Part shown: one piece after another, positions 50,301 to 62,150 of the stretch | Position numbering within the stretch: position 1 is the stretch's first letter | How the letters are laid out: each line of letters begins with the position of its first letter | Assembly: GCA_008933995.1 (NCBI GenBank) | Contig: WARS01000044.1 | Span: 2,686,866 to 2,750,865 of the forward strand | Direction: 5' to 3' | Length of the DNA: 64,000 bases | Source: Datnioides undecimradiatus | Taxonomy: Eukaryota; Chordata; Actinopteri; Lobotiformes; Datnioididae | Translations under genes and position numbers: made by a program | Notes under the pieces: model-generated | What the model was told of the DNA's origin: nothing | Seen by the model: the letters and a program-made list of their open reading frames with translations, nothing else | The model's database searches: none

Positions 50301-51533
50301 GTGTTTTTTATTGTTAGTTGCTATCTGTTTTTATCCGCTGTCTGTGTATCGACGGGGTCGTGGTGGTGTTCACTTCCTTGTAACCTGCCCTCTCCTTCCA
50401 ATTCCACGTTGGTAAAACGGAAAGGGCAGAGGAAAGGGGAAATTCCGTCTTCTTCGGATTGAAACGATGTAGGAGTGCAACTAGGCGGTGTCCTGCCATA
50501 AATACTCTGTTTTCAGGATGTTGTTAACAAGATGAAAGATTCTTTTCCCCCATTCGATTGCTGCTTATGCTTCTTCCTGCTTTTCTTCACCAATAATGCG
50601 AAGTGTGTCCTAAGCGAGTGCATTCCTTAGGAGTGTTTACATCAGGCATGTTTGTAGGAGAGCAGTGATATTTTAAAAATAGCAACTCTGACACAGCTGA
50701 TTTGAAGAACTCTGATGATATTTTGTTGTCTGGCTTCTTACTCTTATGCATTCTGAGTAACAGTCCTCTCTGTTTCGTGCACCAGGTGGGGTGAGGAGAG
50801 AAACTTTGATGGGACATCCAAAAAATATTGGGTATGTTTTATTATCAGTGTGTAGCACAAACACATTTGATTTTCTTTTTCAGAGCCTAAAAACTGTCAT
50901 ATGGCATTAAAAAAGTGCAACAATTCAAACTCAAAGTAATTCTTAACTGGCTCAAACATTTTATTCTACATTGTTTATTATACATTAATGCATTTTTTAT
51001 ACAACTTTTTCTCCATTTTACTTAGTTTTACTGTCACCTAGGACAAAATTACGAAACTCGCTAACATTTTTGTTCATCTGCAGACACTTCGTAATTAATT
51101 CAGAAACTCTCAAATCAAAAAAGTGTTTTTAACTAGCTGGATAGCTATTTACATTAGCCTACAGTGTCCTTATTGGCTTTATTAGTACACAAGCATGGAC
51201 ATGAATGTAAATATGTGTCACTGCAAGTGACGAAGTCAGGGTAAAGGAATGGTATGGTCCACTATAGACATGTCAGAAATTTGAATTACAAGAAATGCAT
51301 TTAAGTAGGAAATATTTCCCATATATCATCTGTGGTAAGTTAAACTGTACTTTCCTTTTCAGATTGCTGCCAACTCCTGGGGAAAGAACTGGGGAGAGAA
51401 TGGCTACTTCCGCATCGCCCGTGGGGAAAATGAGTGTGAAATCGAAACATTTGTGATTGGTGTGTGGGGCAGGATCACAATGGAGGACATGCACAACCAC
51501 CATCACCACCACCATCATCGCTGGCACATTTAG
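34933..51533 (+). CDS. tinagl1: Tubulointerstitial nephritis antigen-like 1, complete, 11 coding exons
   Basis: Secreted matricellular glycoprotein of basement membranes with an inactive C1A peptidase domain. Coding exons: 34933-35236, 37392-37458, 42529-42621, 42747-42861, 44882-45008, 45203-45353, 45450-45636, 46710-46755, 47697-47820, 50786-50831, 51363-51533 (1431 nt, 476 aa; human 467). Order: signal peptide 1-20; basic site RRTKR at 26-30; cysteine-rich somatomedin-B-like domain about 48-94 ([19 protein letters not shown], with an N-glycosylation site NRT); a VWFC-like cysteine segment about 102-140; then the cathepsin-B-like domain from about 215. The nucleophile position is serine (CAASWAFS, Ser229), while the His ([12 protein letters not shown]399) and Asn (AANSWG, N424) positions remain. 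RGKR at 317-320 is a possible furin site that I also recall in human. The protein ends in [13 protein letters not shown]. The start is the ATG directly before the signal peptide. Confidence 0.96.
35237..37391 (+). other. tinagl1: tinagl1 intron 2
   Basis: About 2.2 kb of AT-rich sequence with a compound TATATG/(TG)n/(TA)n repeat at 36371-36449. No gene is seen in it. Confidence 0.8.
36371..36449. repeat. Compound TATATG/(TG)n/(TA)n repeat
   Basis: Alternating TA and TG blocks within tinagl1 intron 2. Confidence 0.95.
41200..41690. repeat. Dispersed teleost repeat fragments
   Basis: 41585-41690 (GCTGGTGATAGCTTCATG, later GGCATATTTCCCAAAATGTC) matches the distal half of the same repeat as at 12.3 kb in forward orientation. 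41390-41440, read on the minus strand (CTTTATGCTAAGATGCTAAG), matches its middle part. A separate fragment near 41208-41255 (TTTATTTAACCAGGTGGTC) resembles another widespread fish repeat. All from memory and approximate. Confidence 0.45.
42075..42115. repeat. (CA)n microsatellite
   Basis: CA tract of about 40 bases in tinagl1 intron 3. Confidence 0.95.
42862..44881 (+). other. tinagl1: tinagl1 intron 5
   Basis: About 2.0 kb with an AAC/AAT/TTA trinucleotide-rich block at 43025-43170 and a pyrimidine-rich patch at 43800-44030. Open frames in the latter follow CCT/TCC-rich low-complexity sequence and are not credible genes. Confidence 0.75.
43025..43170. repeat. Trinucleotide-rich AAC/AAT/TTA block
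   Basis: Runs of ACA/ACAACA and AATAAT followed by TTATTA, so the two flanks are partly complementary and could fold on themselves. Confidence 0.9.
45637..46709 (+). other. tinagl1: tinagl1 intron 8
   Basis: About 1.1 kb of AT-rich sequence with no gene and no obvious repeat. It ends in a strong pyrimidine tract (GTCTGTCTCTCTCTCC) some 40 bases before the acceptor. Confidence 0.75.
47098..47130. repeat. (TG)n microsatellite
   Basis: First of two TG tracts in tinagl1 intron 9. Confidence 0.95.
47247..47299. repeat. (TG)n microsatellite
   Basis: Second TG tract in tinagl1 intron 9, about 117 bp from the first. Confidence 0.95.
47821..50785 (+). other. tinagl1: tinagl1 intron 10
   Basis: About 3.0 kb with a CA microsatellite at 49728-49773 and a GC-richer stretch at 49390-49640 that carries a near-perfect 15-bp direct repeat (49437-49451 and 49464-49478). 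No coding signal I trust. Confidence 0.75.
49728..49773. repeat. (CA)n microsatellite, interrupted
   Basis: CA tract with CCCAC and CGCAC interruptions in tinagl1 intron 10. Confidence 0.93.
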
Positions 51534-52576
51534 AGACAAAACAGATGTTCAGACCCAACTAAGAACTTTGTTTTTAATCCCTACTATTGCTGTTTTGTTT
51601 TGTTTTTTTTTACCCCAGAGAAGAAACACACTGCCTCAGAACTTCACCCAACAAGCTCCTGAGCACTCTCCTATTTACTCTGGGGTACAATACAACCCCT
51701 TTTCTTCACCATCTTTACCCTTTTAAAAGAACAACCCTCCCCACCCCCCCGTAACTCAAGGTTTATGGCACCAAAAAAACAAAGAAAAACTCAACTAAGC
51801 TAAAGCGCCTTTATGTTGCCTTGCATTTGGCACCTCAGGAACCTACTGATCCAAAGACCACACATCTCAGAATCCTCAGCATAATTGATATCTGGTGAAA
51901 CATGTTTATGTCAAAGTTGGGTGATGACAGAAGGAGAAGCTCAAATCTTTTCAGTTTTCTTTGTGCTTCTTTGTCAACCTGAACTTTTAGTCTTTTTCCC
52001 AGCTCTAAACCTCTAATCCAGACAGACACAGTTTCACAGATACAGCTTGAAAAAGAGGAAATCTGAGAGCCAGATTATCAGACATCAGACCCTTTCAGAG
52101 GGACACACCTAGCTGAAACATGTAACATGATAATATATCATACATGACCTTCCTGACATTTACCTGTCAGCTATACAGATGCACAGTTTGGGTTATTCCC
52201 TCAGTTTCAGAGAGGACACCCGAATGGAGTTAGTAGCTACAGGCGTTAAAGTTGTTCACACATTCCAAGAGAAAGGTAGAATCTGACACTGTAAAGAGTA
52301 GGAGGTGTGATGACACTCTATAAGATTACAAAAACTGATTTAAGGGTGATTTAAATTGCAACAAACCATGCGCAGCAATCAGAAAGACTCTCACTGGACA
52401 TTTAAAAGCAAATGGGTTAAATCTTGTTCCATCATCTACATGATGACTTCTCATTAGACTGAGAAGAACAGTGTCAGCAGACATATTTAACATGCATCAT
52501 TTGATCGTTGCTGCAGGTGAAATAAATAATGTCGTTACTCTACATGAAAAAAGTCATGAATATTGATGAATGCATA

Positions 52577-52582
52577 AATAAA
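52577..52582 (+). terminator. tinagl1: Poly(A) signal candidate, tinagl1
   Basis: AATAAA about 1.04 kb after the tinagl1 stop. It is the first of three canonical hexamers downstream of the gene. Confidence 0.4.
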
Positions 52583-52988
52583 AGCTGCCATTCTTCTCCT
52601 GAAATTAACCACTGATGAGTGTTTAAACGATTGTAATGCCTTAGTTGTTTGACCACTGCAGAAGAAAGTGTTTGTGTGTAGTCGTCTTCATTTGCCCTGT
52701 TCTGTGTACACTGTTACATTTTGAGCTAAAGATGATCTGTTTTTGTGTTGCAGTTATACTATGAAGTTTTTATTTTCCTGCTTGTTTAAAAATTTACTGT
52801 ATTTAGTAACTTTCATAACACACGCATCACTAAGTTGCTTTCCTGCTTGTGCTTCGACATAGTTATAACTGTTTGACAACAATAAGGAGGATGGGGGTGG
52901 TGTGGGAGGAGGGGTCACTGCTGCTAAAGTCCAGTCTGTGCTACAGTATTTGACTATTTAAGTCTCTAGTTTGGTGCATTTCATAAGT

Positions 52989-52994
52989 AATAAA
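52989..52994 (+). terminator. tinagl1: Poly(A) signal candidate, tinagl1
   Basis: AATAAA followed by a GTGT-containing and then, from about 53060, T-rich sequence (TTTTTGTTCTCATATTTTCTTG). This is a plausible main cleavage site for a 1.5-kb 3' UTR. Confidence 0.45.
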
Positions 52995-54203
52995 TGTGTA
53001 AAGCCGTTCTGACTAGCGAAGAAACACGCGGTTCATATCATGCAGGCTGAAGACGAGCTGTGTGGCTTTTTGTTCTCATATTTTCTTGTTTTTGTTGTTT
53101 TTTTTCTTAAAATTGTAACATGTTCCAACTTATCAGCCCTGTGCCCATCTTTGCTGCAGTAACAGAGTGCTTTATGATGTTTCTGTGGTTAACTGGTTGA
53201 CTGGTTGCAGGCTGATTGAGGGATTTTCAGATCTACTGTTGGGGGCGCAGCCTCACTTAAAAAGGAAAACATGGTGTATTATTACCTCTTACCTTAAATT
53301 ACATCCCAGTGTGCGCTTCAGTTGCAACTTCAAAAGGCTTTCTCATTTCTATATCATCGTGTCTTGTGATCTTTATGGTCCCTGTACCATCTCCTTCAGG
53401 CATGGATAGGCAGATAGACATAAAAGCAATGAGAAATGTCTGGATGGACAGGCAATGTGTAATGTGGTGGAGGTTATGTAGACAAGTGAGGATGGCATGG
53501 TTCTCATGCAATGTACTGAATCTTTGCTATCATTCTGAAGCGAGTGAGGCCAGGGAACGATGAAGCTCATCACCACGAGATGCACAATAGGTTTACAATA
53601 AATGAAACCAAGGACAATGTGAAACTGAGCTCTTTGGCCTGAAGAGTGATTAATCTTCTATCAGCAGGGAGAAGGAGACTCTTTCTATACACTTTCCTCT
53701 GTGGGCATGTTGCTATAGCGCCTTTACGAGAGAGAAAAAACTCAATGGACAAACCTAAAGTTGGTAGACTGGTCTACTTTACTGTACTGCAGCCCTCACT
53801 CAAAGTGCACAGAGTAGGTCTTGTTTGTTTCATCAGAAGTTTGCATATTAAGTTATACTTATCCTTAAGAGCAACACCGATAGAGAAAGCATGAGTTCTA
53901 CTCATAGGTTACAGAAAGCGTGAGCTGGTAAGAAAAGCAGACTTTTTCCATGCAGGAGAAAGTACTGGAAGCTGACCAAAGCTGGAATCACTTTGTTTCT
54001 TTTAAGCAGCAACATCCTTGTCAGTGTCAGTGTCCATTTATTTTGCTTGCTGTATGTTTGATTTACAGTCATTTAAGACTATACAAGATATATCTGGCAG
54101 TGAATTTGTACAAACAATGTCTGTGAGAAAATCTCTAAAGGTATACCAAAGGAAATGTTCTCAAACACGAAAATATTATCGAACTAAACAACCCCCAGCC
54201 ACG

Positions 54204-54221
54204 TACACACACACACACACA

Positions 54222-54271
<50 letters not shown>

Positions 54272-54280
54272 AACACACAA
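54204..54280. repeat. (CA)n microsatellite, interrupted
   Basis: CA tract with two CATAC interruptions, upstream of the most distal possible tinagl1 poly(A) signal. Confidence 0.95.
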
Positions 54281-54539
54281 GAAGCTGCAGCAGACATCCA
54301 CACCTATCAGAAGTTGTGTATTTTATGTAAAATGAACCACTCCATATTAACTGATGTGTAGACTTTATTTATGACGAGATATGTAAATTATATACTTTTA
54401 TTCTTTGTTTTTCCTGTGCAATGTTTTATTATCTCTCTGTCTCTTGTATTGTGTGCACTAAATCGCAATACCACATTAGTGTTCACTTGGGCTGCACAAT
54501 AAAGTCTTTCCAAAACAATGTGATCTCATTAGTAACACT

Positions 54540-57090
54540 TGCACTTGAAATGTTAGTTATTACTGTTCACTGAAGCACTGAAACAGGGTGAATCTGTGAA
54601 AAATGCCATATATAGTCTGCCTGTGTGTAAGTTAGATGGTAGTGAAGGTTTGTGATTTTTAGGAGTATTCAGGATCAGCGAGCCACAAAGGCAGGAACAG
54701 AGTGCAGGGTGTTGCAGGGTAAAGCTCCACTGGACGAGGCCGGGTGGGATGAGGACAGTTTTTATAAATTCCTGCTGTGTCAGCGTACTCTTCCATTACT
54801 GAGAGCAATAATTCTGACCATCTCACAATGAAAGACCAGGTCAAAGAGTAGGCATAATCATAAAAATGTACACTGGATGTGTATACGTATATGCCACACT
54901 GAAGCAAATTACAATGAACAATTAAGGATGCATATTTATGAAATCAAAGAGCTAGAAGCCAAAGATCTTCCTCTGGCACATTCAAAAATATTTAGGACGA
55001 AGCAGATTGTGTGACTTGGGAGAAATGGAAAGGTCCCACCAAGGTTCTTTTGTGCTGTTATTGTTAATTAATTAACAAAATTCGAGTGGTTGTTTACTCT
55101 GAAGGTGTATGAAGGTCTAATTAATTCATATTAACTCCAGCAAAATATGGTAAATGTCTTTGTCAGTGATTTATGAATGTAGAAATTTGACTGTGAAAGG
55201 TGTCAGACTTAATTTCTACATTCTTGACAATGAATAGACAGCCCTCTGGATCCTGTGTATATGAATTTGTGATGTGTTGTACAATATTAATAACACAGTA
55301 ATAAAACTTTGCTTATTCGCTCACAGACATAAATACAGTACAGATACACACAAACACAGTATGTAAATGTACGTTTCACTGACCCTCTCTCTTAAAATTT
55401 GTTTTGGTGTGTTTGGTTTGTGTGGGCCTCCATGTCCCAGCAGCTGGGTGAACATCTGCCTCAGAGAGCGACAGTGTTTGAGAGAGTACACCCTCCTGTT
55501 ACAAGTGAGAGCAACTGCATGTCTGTAAAATTAGCCATTTTGGGCAAATTGCCACATACATCAACAGGCTCTGTCAGTGAAAACAACCAGGTGTTCTCAC
55601 TGACACACTAATAAAAGGTGACCTGCAGACAGAGACACTTCAGCCAGGTAAATCTCAACCTTGCATTCCTGTATCCAATCCCTTACTTATGAAGCTTTTC
55701 AATTAGATTTTAGTGTATTCATTACTTACTTTAAGTTACACTTTACTTAAATGTTATCTGATACTTTTAAAGATATAAACTGAAGGAAAGACCAGGACTT
55801 TAACCTGGAAACTCTTATTTATTTTCAGTGTTGTTCATTATCATCTGTCAATAAACCACATTCATAAAAACTACTCATTCTGTTTAAAAATACTGTGATA
55901 ATTGTCCATAATTTACTTAACCCAGATGTAAAGAATGGATAAATGAAAATCTCACCATCCTCCTCAGTTGTTACCACTGTAGTTCAGCTCTAAATTCATG
56001 TTTTTAATCAATAAGTATTTTTTCTAAAACGTGAACATCTGTCAAGTTATCCCATGGGCTGTTAAGACCTGACCTCAGTGAAAGCATCAGAGCGGGTTAT
56101 GAGAGCATCTGGAGAAAAGCACACAATATTACAGAGCTTATCTCTTCACAGCAGCCACAGGGACCAAGTATGGAAACTTGGATCAAGGGATCTGTCCAGT
56201 GACTGTTTACATTTCTCTCATTGTTTCTGCGTCACCAAGTAGCCAAAGCATTCATTACCTCAGCAGCTACTGCTCCTCTCCTCTCCCAGTTGATGGTGAG
56301 AGGTGGAATGAGGAGGAAGCAGTTATTAAAAAAAAACGGGGAGGCTGGAACAATCAGTGACTGGAGACCCCACCCGGGTCCTCTTCTCAGGTTCTATGTT
56401 GACTGTTCTACACTCAAATACGAACACAAACAGCCTCCCACCACTTTTCCATGTGCCGTCTGTACTTGAGTACACTCAGGGGGACGTCAACAAACATGTT
56501 ATGGAACATCACTGCAGTTGCCAGAGGCAAAAGCTGTTCCCATGAACAACAACCTAATAAAGAACGTATATGTTTGGGGGATTCCTTGTCTAGTACTGAA
56601 GTGGGATCAAATCAAATAGCTTCAAGGTGCATCCTGAGACAAGCACATATACTGTATACCTTTGATGTGTTCTTCTCTGCTGTGTAGACCAATATTTCAA
56701 CATTATATACCTCGTCACAGTATATTTCAACTATTTCTATCAGGTGTTTCCTCTGGGGAAACATTGTTTGAATTGTCTGTGATGCTATATGTGCTCCCAT
56801 GTTAAGAGTGAGAACAATGTGACTATAGATAAATTATGTTTCTCAACAGTCTGCCTGCTCATCACATATTTGAGTCCAATTCAATCTGTAATGCAATACT
56901 CACGTCACTCATTATTAAGTGCTCTGCTGTAGTACTTTTAGTGGAGTATTTTAGTGCTGCCATCTTCTGGTGACCTCTCAGTACTGCTGCAAAAATCACG
57001 CTGATGTTTGAGGGCCTACTTTATTGTTGATTGCCAAAACAATCTGATAAAAGTTAAGTAACACCAATATCCCATTAAAATAATTGACAC
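54540..57090. other. Intergenic region between tinagl1 and lim2
   Basis: About 2.5 kb without a recognisable gene. The only gene-like signal is a TATA-like TAATAAAAGG at 55609-55618 followed by a possible donor CCAG/GTAAAT at 55647/55648. Open frames in 56.1-56.6 kb overlap one another in several frames and lack family resemblance. Confidence 0.5.
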
Positions 57091-57099
57091 ATGATTTGT

Positions 57100-57105
57100 T
57101 TTATT
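57100..57105 (-). terminator. lim2: Poly(A) signal, probable lim2 end
   Basis: TTTATT on the plus strand (AATAAA on the minus strand), about 200 bp past the lim2 stop. A second hexamer in the same orientation is at 57020-57025. Confidence 0.45.
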
Positions 57106-57306
57106 AAGTTTTTTCCCCATCTGTGCTATCATCATAACTATTACTAAAAAAATCCATATTGCAAGAATATGACTTTTAGAAAACAAGTTCACCAGAGCGT
57201 CAAAGGCCTCCAGGAACAGCCCTGGACGTCATCTCTTCAGTAGATCAGTCTGGACTGCCTTTCTGTTTGTCCTCAATCGTCTTTCATAGAAGGTGCCAGT
57301 CTCCCT

Positions 57307-58655
57307 CTAGCGAGGGCTGTTTCCTCTCCTGCATTCACACATTCTGTAGGCACATATGTAGAAAATACCTGCAACAGACAGAGGCAGTGTGTTTGTTGGT
57401 TTGCAAAGTTTCAATCAATCAATCAATCCTTGTATTGAATAGTGTTTTGTTTTCTGATTGCAGCCTGAAAGGTTTCATTGATATGGTATCAGTATGACTA
57501 AATATGATCTAAGAATACATACCAAAAAATGTCTGTGCCTATATTACTATCTGAAAGTAACTTCTGTGAATATTGCACTGGCCAAATAGGACTGACCCCC
57601 CTGCCTTTGTCCTTTCTCACCTGCAAAGAAGGTCATGAGCATGGCCACCCAGCCCAGTATGTAGGACCAGGAGAAGCGCCAGTCACCAAAGCGCCTTCCC
57701 AGGAAATTGACTGTCACTCCAGTATAAATGGCCATACCCAGCAGAACAAAGAAAGCTAAGAGGGAGATAGGAAATCAGCCATGTCAAACACTGATTCATG
57801 TAAAGATAAGCATATGTGTGTGTAAAGTCAGAGAAATCAAGACTCACTGGAGACAAAAAACATAATTCCTGCAGCAAAGGAGCGGTTGAACCTTTCAAAG
57901 GAGGAGAAGTGAGCAAAGGACATGATGCCGGCAATGATTCCTGCGAAGCACGACATCCCTGAGAGGATCATGAAGGCCCTGGTGGCATTCCAGTAAGCTG
58001 GAAGAGAACAAGTAGGGGGTCATCGAGTATATCAACCTCACAAATCTCCTCACAAACATAGAATTATCTTTTAATTGTTACTGGCATGAAATCTGTCAGG
58101 ATCATCATACATTTTAGTGCGGAGAACTAGAATAAATTCAGTGACTTCACCTTTTAATGTCATTTTATTTTTGAGATCCAGGACCATTTAGCTTAACACA
58201 CTCCAGATTTAAAATCCATATAGGAAACCCACAAAACAGGGCAGTAAATGGCATAGTATTTTGTCATACTTAAGATACATCTCTTGTATTAGCTTGTGCT
58301 CAAATATACAGTGAAACTGCAGACAGGGGTTGAAGATATTACTCAGAACACACATCACTGTCCACAAGCACAACAATATCACAAAACCTGTGTGAAAACA
58401 GAGCTACACACTCCCCTCATACAAACACTTGTCTTGCTTTGTCTTGCTTGTTGTTGGTTGAGACACCAGGAGCGTCTTACCTATGCTGTCAGTCTGCATG
58501 TAGCACTTGTTGGACATGCAGTATCTCCACAGACCCTGGTGGGCATAGTTTCCAGAGAGACGATACTGCATCCAGTAATCCGTTGCAGTGGAGACCACTA
58601 ACAGGATATTACCAACTATGGCACAGAACAGGCCCCCTCCCATGAAGCTGTACAT
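57307..58655 (-). CDS. lim2: Lens fibre membrane intrinsic protein MP20, complete, four coding exons
   Basis: Four-pass membrane protein of the PMP22/claudin/EMP superfamily, abundant in lens fibre cells and needed for lens clarity and cell-cell junctions. Exons on the minus strand: 58655-58481, 57997-57848, 57755-57621, 57368-57307; GT-AG throughout, 522 nt, 173 aa, the same length as human LIM2. It starts MYSFMGGGLFC, has the superfamily signature W-x-GLW-x-x-C-x-x-x-x-C in the first extracellular loop (W28 onward, GLWRYCMSNKC), an N-glycosylation sequon NAT at 62-64, TM2 about 66-86, TM3 about 101-121 and TM4 about 141-161. FLGRRFGDWRFSWSYILGW in exon 3 is a nearly unmistakable LIM2 stretch. 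The short cytoplasmic tail is ECRRGNSPR, differing from the mammalian RLSTPR ending. Fish may have several lim2 paralogues; which one this is cannot be told here. Confidence 0.95.
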
Positions 58656-58780
58656 CTTGAGCTGAGATAGTGGGGCCTCTGCAGAACAACTGTCATGGAG
58701 GGAGGAAAGATTGTGGATGTTAAGGCTACTGCAGATAGTTTTGCTAGTCATGTACTACATGTCCAATCGCATACTGAGTT
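58656..58780 (-). other. lim2: lim2 5' untranslated sequence and possible acceptor
   Basis: Before the ATG the minus strand reads TTCTGCAG followed by AGGCCCCACTATCTC, a possible acceptor of a short leader exon about 25 bases before the start codon. A noncoding first exon is known for mammalian LIM2, but I could not place it here. An in-frame upstream ATG at 58751 would add 32 residues and is probably separated from the coding exon by this splice. Confidence 0.35.
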
Positions 58781-61700
58781 AAGTTAAATATAACATGTTG
58801 CACAGGATGTACACAAATAGTGTCTCAAAATTGCTAAAACAAAACTAAATAAAATGTTTCCCGGGTGCTGCACCACACATTTGATATCTTTAGGCACATT
58901 CATAGAAATTCTGCCCACACTTCAAAACTGATCCATTAAAAAAGGTTATGATAGCGAAATCTAATCAGTCAAATTGAATCCTCCAAATTGACCCTTTGGA
59001 GCTTTTTTTTTTAAACCACATTTGATGTTAGCCAGTCATCAAGTCATTTCACAATAATGAAAACCAGAGAAATGCGAATCAAACATCCAAACTGTGAATA
59101 TAAATTAACATAAAGGAACACGTAAAAAGCACATTTATATCTGCTTTATCACTTTATATGTAAAAGTGAAGCAGAATGCATAATTACAGATTTTTAATCA
59201 AACATATTTACCTCTTCTTTAGTGGAAACATCACTACTGGTTGAACAGAGCAAAGCAAAACCACAGTAAAAGCTATAATGTTGCAGTTTGTTGTTGTTCC
59301 CCTTCTCAATCCTCATGTCACAGCAGTGCTTGTTCAGTAGAAATGAGGTTTTATCTGATTCTGCCAGCCTCTGTCCAATCACAGTCATCATAAATGAAAA
59401 TGTATTTCTCTATGATGCAAACAAACACACACACACACACAAAAAGAGACCGTGCTGAAATTTGATCCCTTACCTTGCTTCTGGAAATGCACCCTCTCTA
59501 CTGCCCACCTTTCTGGGGTAAAGATAGAAACGGATGGAGGGGAAAAGAGGGAGAGAGAGCTGTTGCTCACTTGGGGGGAAAGAGAGAGAGTCACATACAA
59601 TACTACAGCTACAAAAGTTGTCCCCTCGTTTTTTCTGTCGATGAAAGCAAAATCCTTTGCAGCAGTCAGTCTCCCTGTGTGGGATGCTCTTGAATGAGAC
59701 ACCACAGGGCCCGCGATGCATGTGACCCTGTACATTTGAGTGTGTGTCTATGGGGCATGTGTGGGGCCTTGGAAAAGGGGTGGTGGTCCATGTTTCTTTT
59801 TTGAGGGTTTTGTTTGTTTGTAAATGGTGTGCTCTAGAACTGGGGATATGCATAGGTATGCAGGACTGTCTGTGTCAATGCGACATGCTGAAACACACAC
59901 TTTTCTTTCAGTACTGTCACACTGTGGCTGCATGGGGGGGACACATATAGAGCGAGTGCTCTATACGGGCAGTGTCCCTCATCCTCTGCTATAGGATTTC
60001 TTAATTAATTAATTAATTAATCAATTAATAATTATATGTTTCTATATCCTGAGTTCTACCTTGCAGACCACACTGAGATAAACATTCAAAAACTGTCAGT
60101 AATGAATGTGTGACATAGTACGTACATTAGAAAAATGCACATGGGTGTATGTGTGAGCATTAGAAGGCAATGTTTCAGTCTCTCAGTGTGTAAAAAAAAA
60201 TTATTGACAAAGAGCAGATACTGGGGGCAACGGTAGTTGAAAGGTTAGAGAAGTGACCCACACTGTGGTGAACTTGCATAAAATACTTAAGGCCCAGCCA
60301 CTTCAGCTACACATGACCAGCTTATTAGACTGTGCTGTACTGTGCACTTTCCACATGTGTGGACAGGGTGTGAACATTTTTGGAAGGCTATGTTTCCAGC
60401 AAAACTTCCCTGTATAAATATGGGTCAAAAAGTCAACAAGAGAAAAAATGTAGGTTAAAATAAAAAGTCCAACGTCAGGCTGAACGTGCCCGTAAACAGG
60501 TACTGCTGCCCCCTCTGGGGGTGACTCCTGAACAAACTACATAAACATTAATATATTAACTGTATTAACATGTCCAACATGTCTACCTGCACTAATAACT
60601 TCATATTCTGTCACACTTTGCTGGTGAAGACATCCTGCCTGACTCTACCACTTACTCTTTATTTTAAGTCTAATTTACATACACACTGTTCTATTTTTTA
60701 TATCACAGTTTTGTAGAGTTGCCCTGTGTATTGAACACCATGTTTGTACTTTGGTTTTGTATCTTGTTTTGTACCTTGCACCTTGTGTGTGGCCTGAATG
60801 TTTGCTTCACTCTCAATGACTGTTGCATCATTCATTCTTTTTGTTTTGGGGCAGGAAAAGGGACAAACACAACTGACACATGGATAATATAAAATCTCTT
60901 AATATCAGTCAAGCTTTTGGCTCTGCTAAGACTCTGGCCTGTTTTAGGCTTGATTCCCTCTAAATGCCCCTAAACCTAGAGGAATGATGTTTACCATTAG
61001 GCACCTGCATGTATATTTAGGTGTTATAAAGGGAGAGTCATCTATTTAGGTAAGAAAGGAGCCACACTGTGCTATTGATGATTAATTGCTCCATCAAAGT
61101 AGTAATTAAACCTGACATTTCATGTGAGCTAGACAGTCATTACAAGCATATGCTCCACATATGCAAACAAAATATGACTAAATGCTCACCACAGAGCAAT
61201 TGATGATGTTGTAATGTGATGACAACCAGCTCCTCCCATTGAGTGACAGATATGAGTTTGCAAACAACCAACCATGGCAATTAATCATATGCATGCTAGT
61301 TTAAACACATTTCTTCAGACTTCAAGACAGAAGCTCCAGGACTGATTGATATTCAACTGGATAATTAGGCATGACAGGGTTTACTTGTTGTGACTAAGTA
61401 AAATATGAGCAAAACGTATGCTTACTGCTGGAGAATGCAATCTTTTTAACTAGCTGTAATTCTTTTTATTTTTCCACAAAAATGGTAATGATACAGCAAT
61501 ATATCACATTTACATTTGCTCCTTATTCATGAGGTTTCCCCCATTGTTTTTCGCATGTTGTGGTGGGAGGGTTTTCCATATGCAATTTGTGATTGGAGGT
61601 GTTGGGCTATGCAAATAAAATTGACTCACTTTGAGGCTGATTATTTTCCTTATGAATGAGTTATTTATCTTTTTGACTGAGTAATCAAATTCTGATACAT

Positions 61701-62150
61701 GTTCAGCACAATATGCCAGAGCCCAAAGGCCAGGTCTGCAGATGTCTCATTTAGTCCTATCAACAGCCCAAAACCCAGAGATAATACCCAGAGTTAATAC
61801 ACAATTATTTATCTGAATTTAGACTATATTCTAATCTAAGTTAAATAAATAATGTATAATTTGTTGTCTTGGTAGGTGACATAAACTATTGATTATCAAT
61901 AACTGGTAATTGGTTTCCTGACAGTGGACTAGTGGAACAAGGGGCTACTGGTTTCTGTACTGATTTCACTTGTTGACTACATTTTTAGAAAGCTGTTCAA
62001 TCTTTGGTAGAATAAATGTTCCATCAACTTTCCTGTCATAGGCCATGCGTCAAATCATTTCCTGTTTCCATTGACTGGAAATAACCACCACTTTTGTTCC
62101 AACGTGAAACTTTTCCAAAAATCCAAAAATAAATGTGTATCAACGACACA
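58781..62150. other. Intergenic region between lim2 and ubqln4 (contains lim2 upstream region)
   Basis: The two genes are divergent, so this stretch should hold both sets of upstream elements. Visible: a CA run near 59427-59442, a purine-rich patch at 59530-59595, and a (TTAA)n tract at 60001-60026. No recognisable coding sequence; open frames near 59.4-59.9 kb do not resemble known proteins. Confidence 0.5.
60001..60035. repeat. (TTAA)n tract
   Basis: Six TTAA units followed by TCAATTAATAATTA, in the region between lim2 and ubqln4. TTAA is also the piggyBac target word, but no transposon ends are seen. Confidence 0.9.

Larger units (their letters stand above)
51534..54520 (+). other. tinagl1: tinagl1 3' untranslated region (extent uncertain)
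   Basis: After the TAG at 51531-51533 there is no coding sequence. Candidate poly(A) signals are AATAAA at 52577-52582, 52989-52994 and 54498-54503, so alternative 3' ends are possible. A compound CA tract at 54204-54280 lies before the last one. Which site is used cannot be told from sequence. Confidence 0.45.

Noticed and set aside
58656..58751. In-frame upstream ATG adding 32 residues to lim2
   Set aside because: Known LIM2 proteins begin MYSFMGG, and an acceptor-like TTCTGCAG probably separates this ATG from the coding exon.
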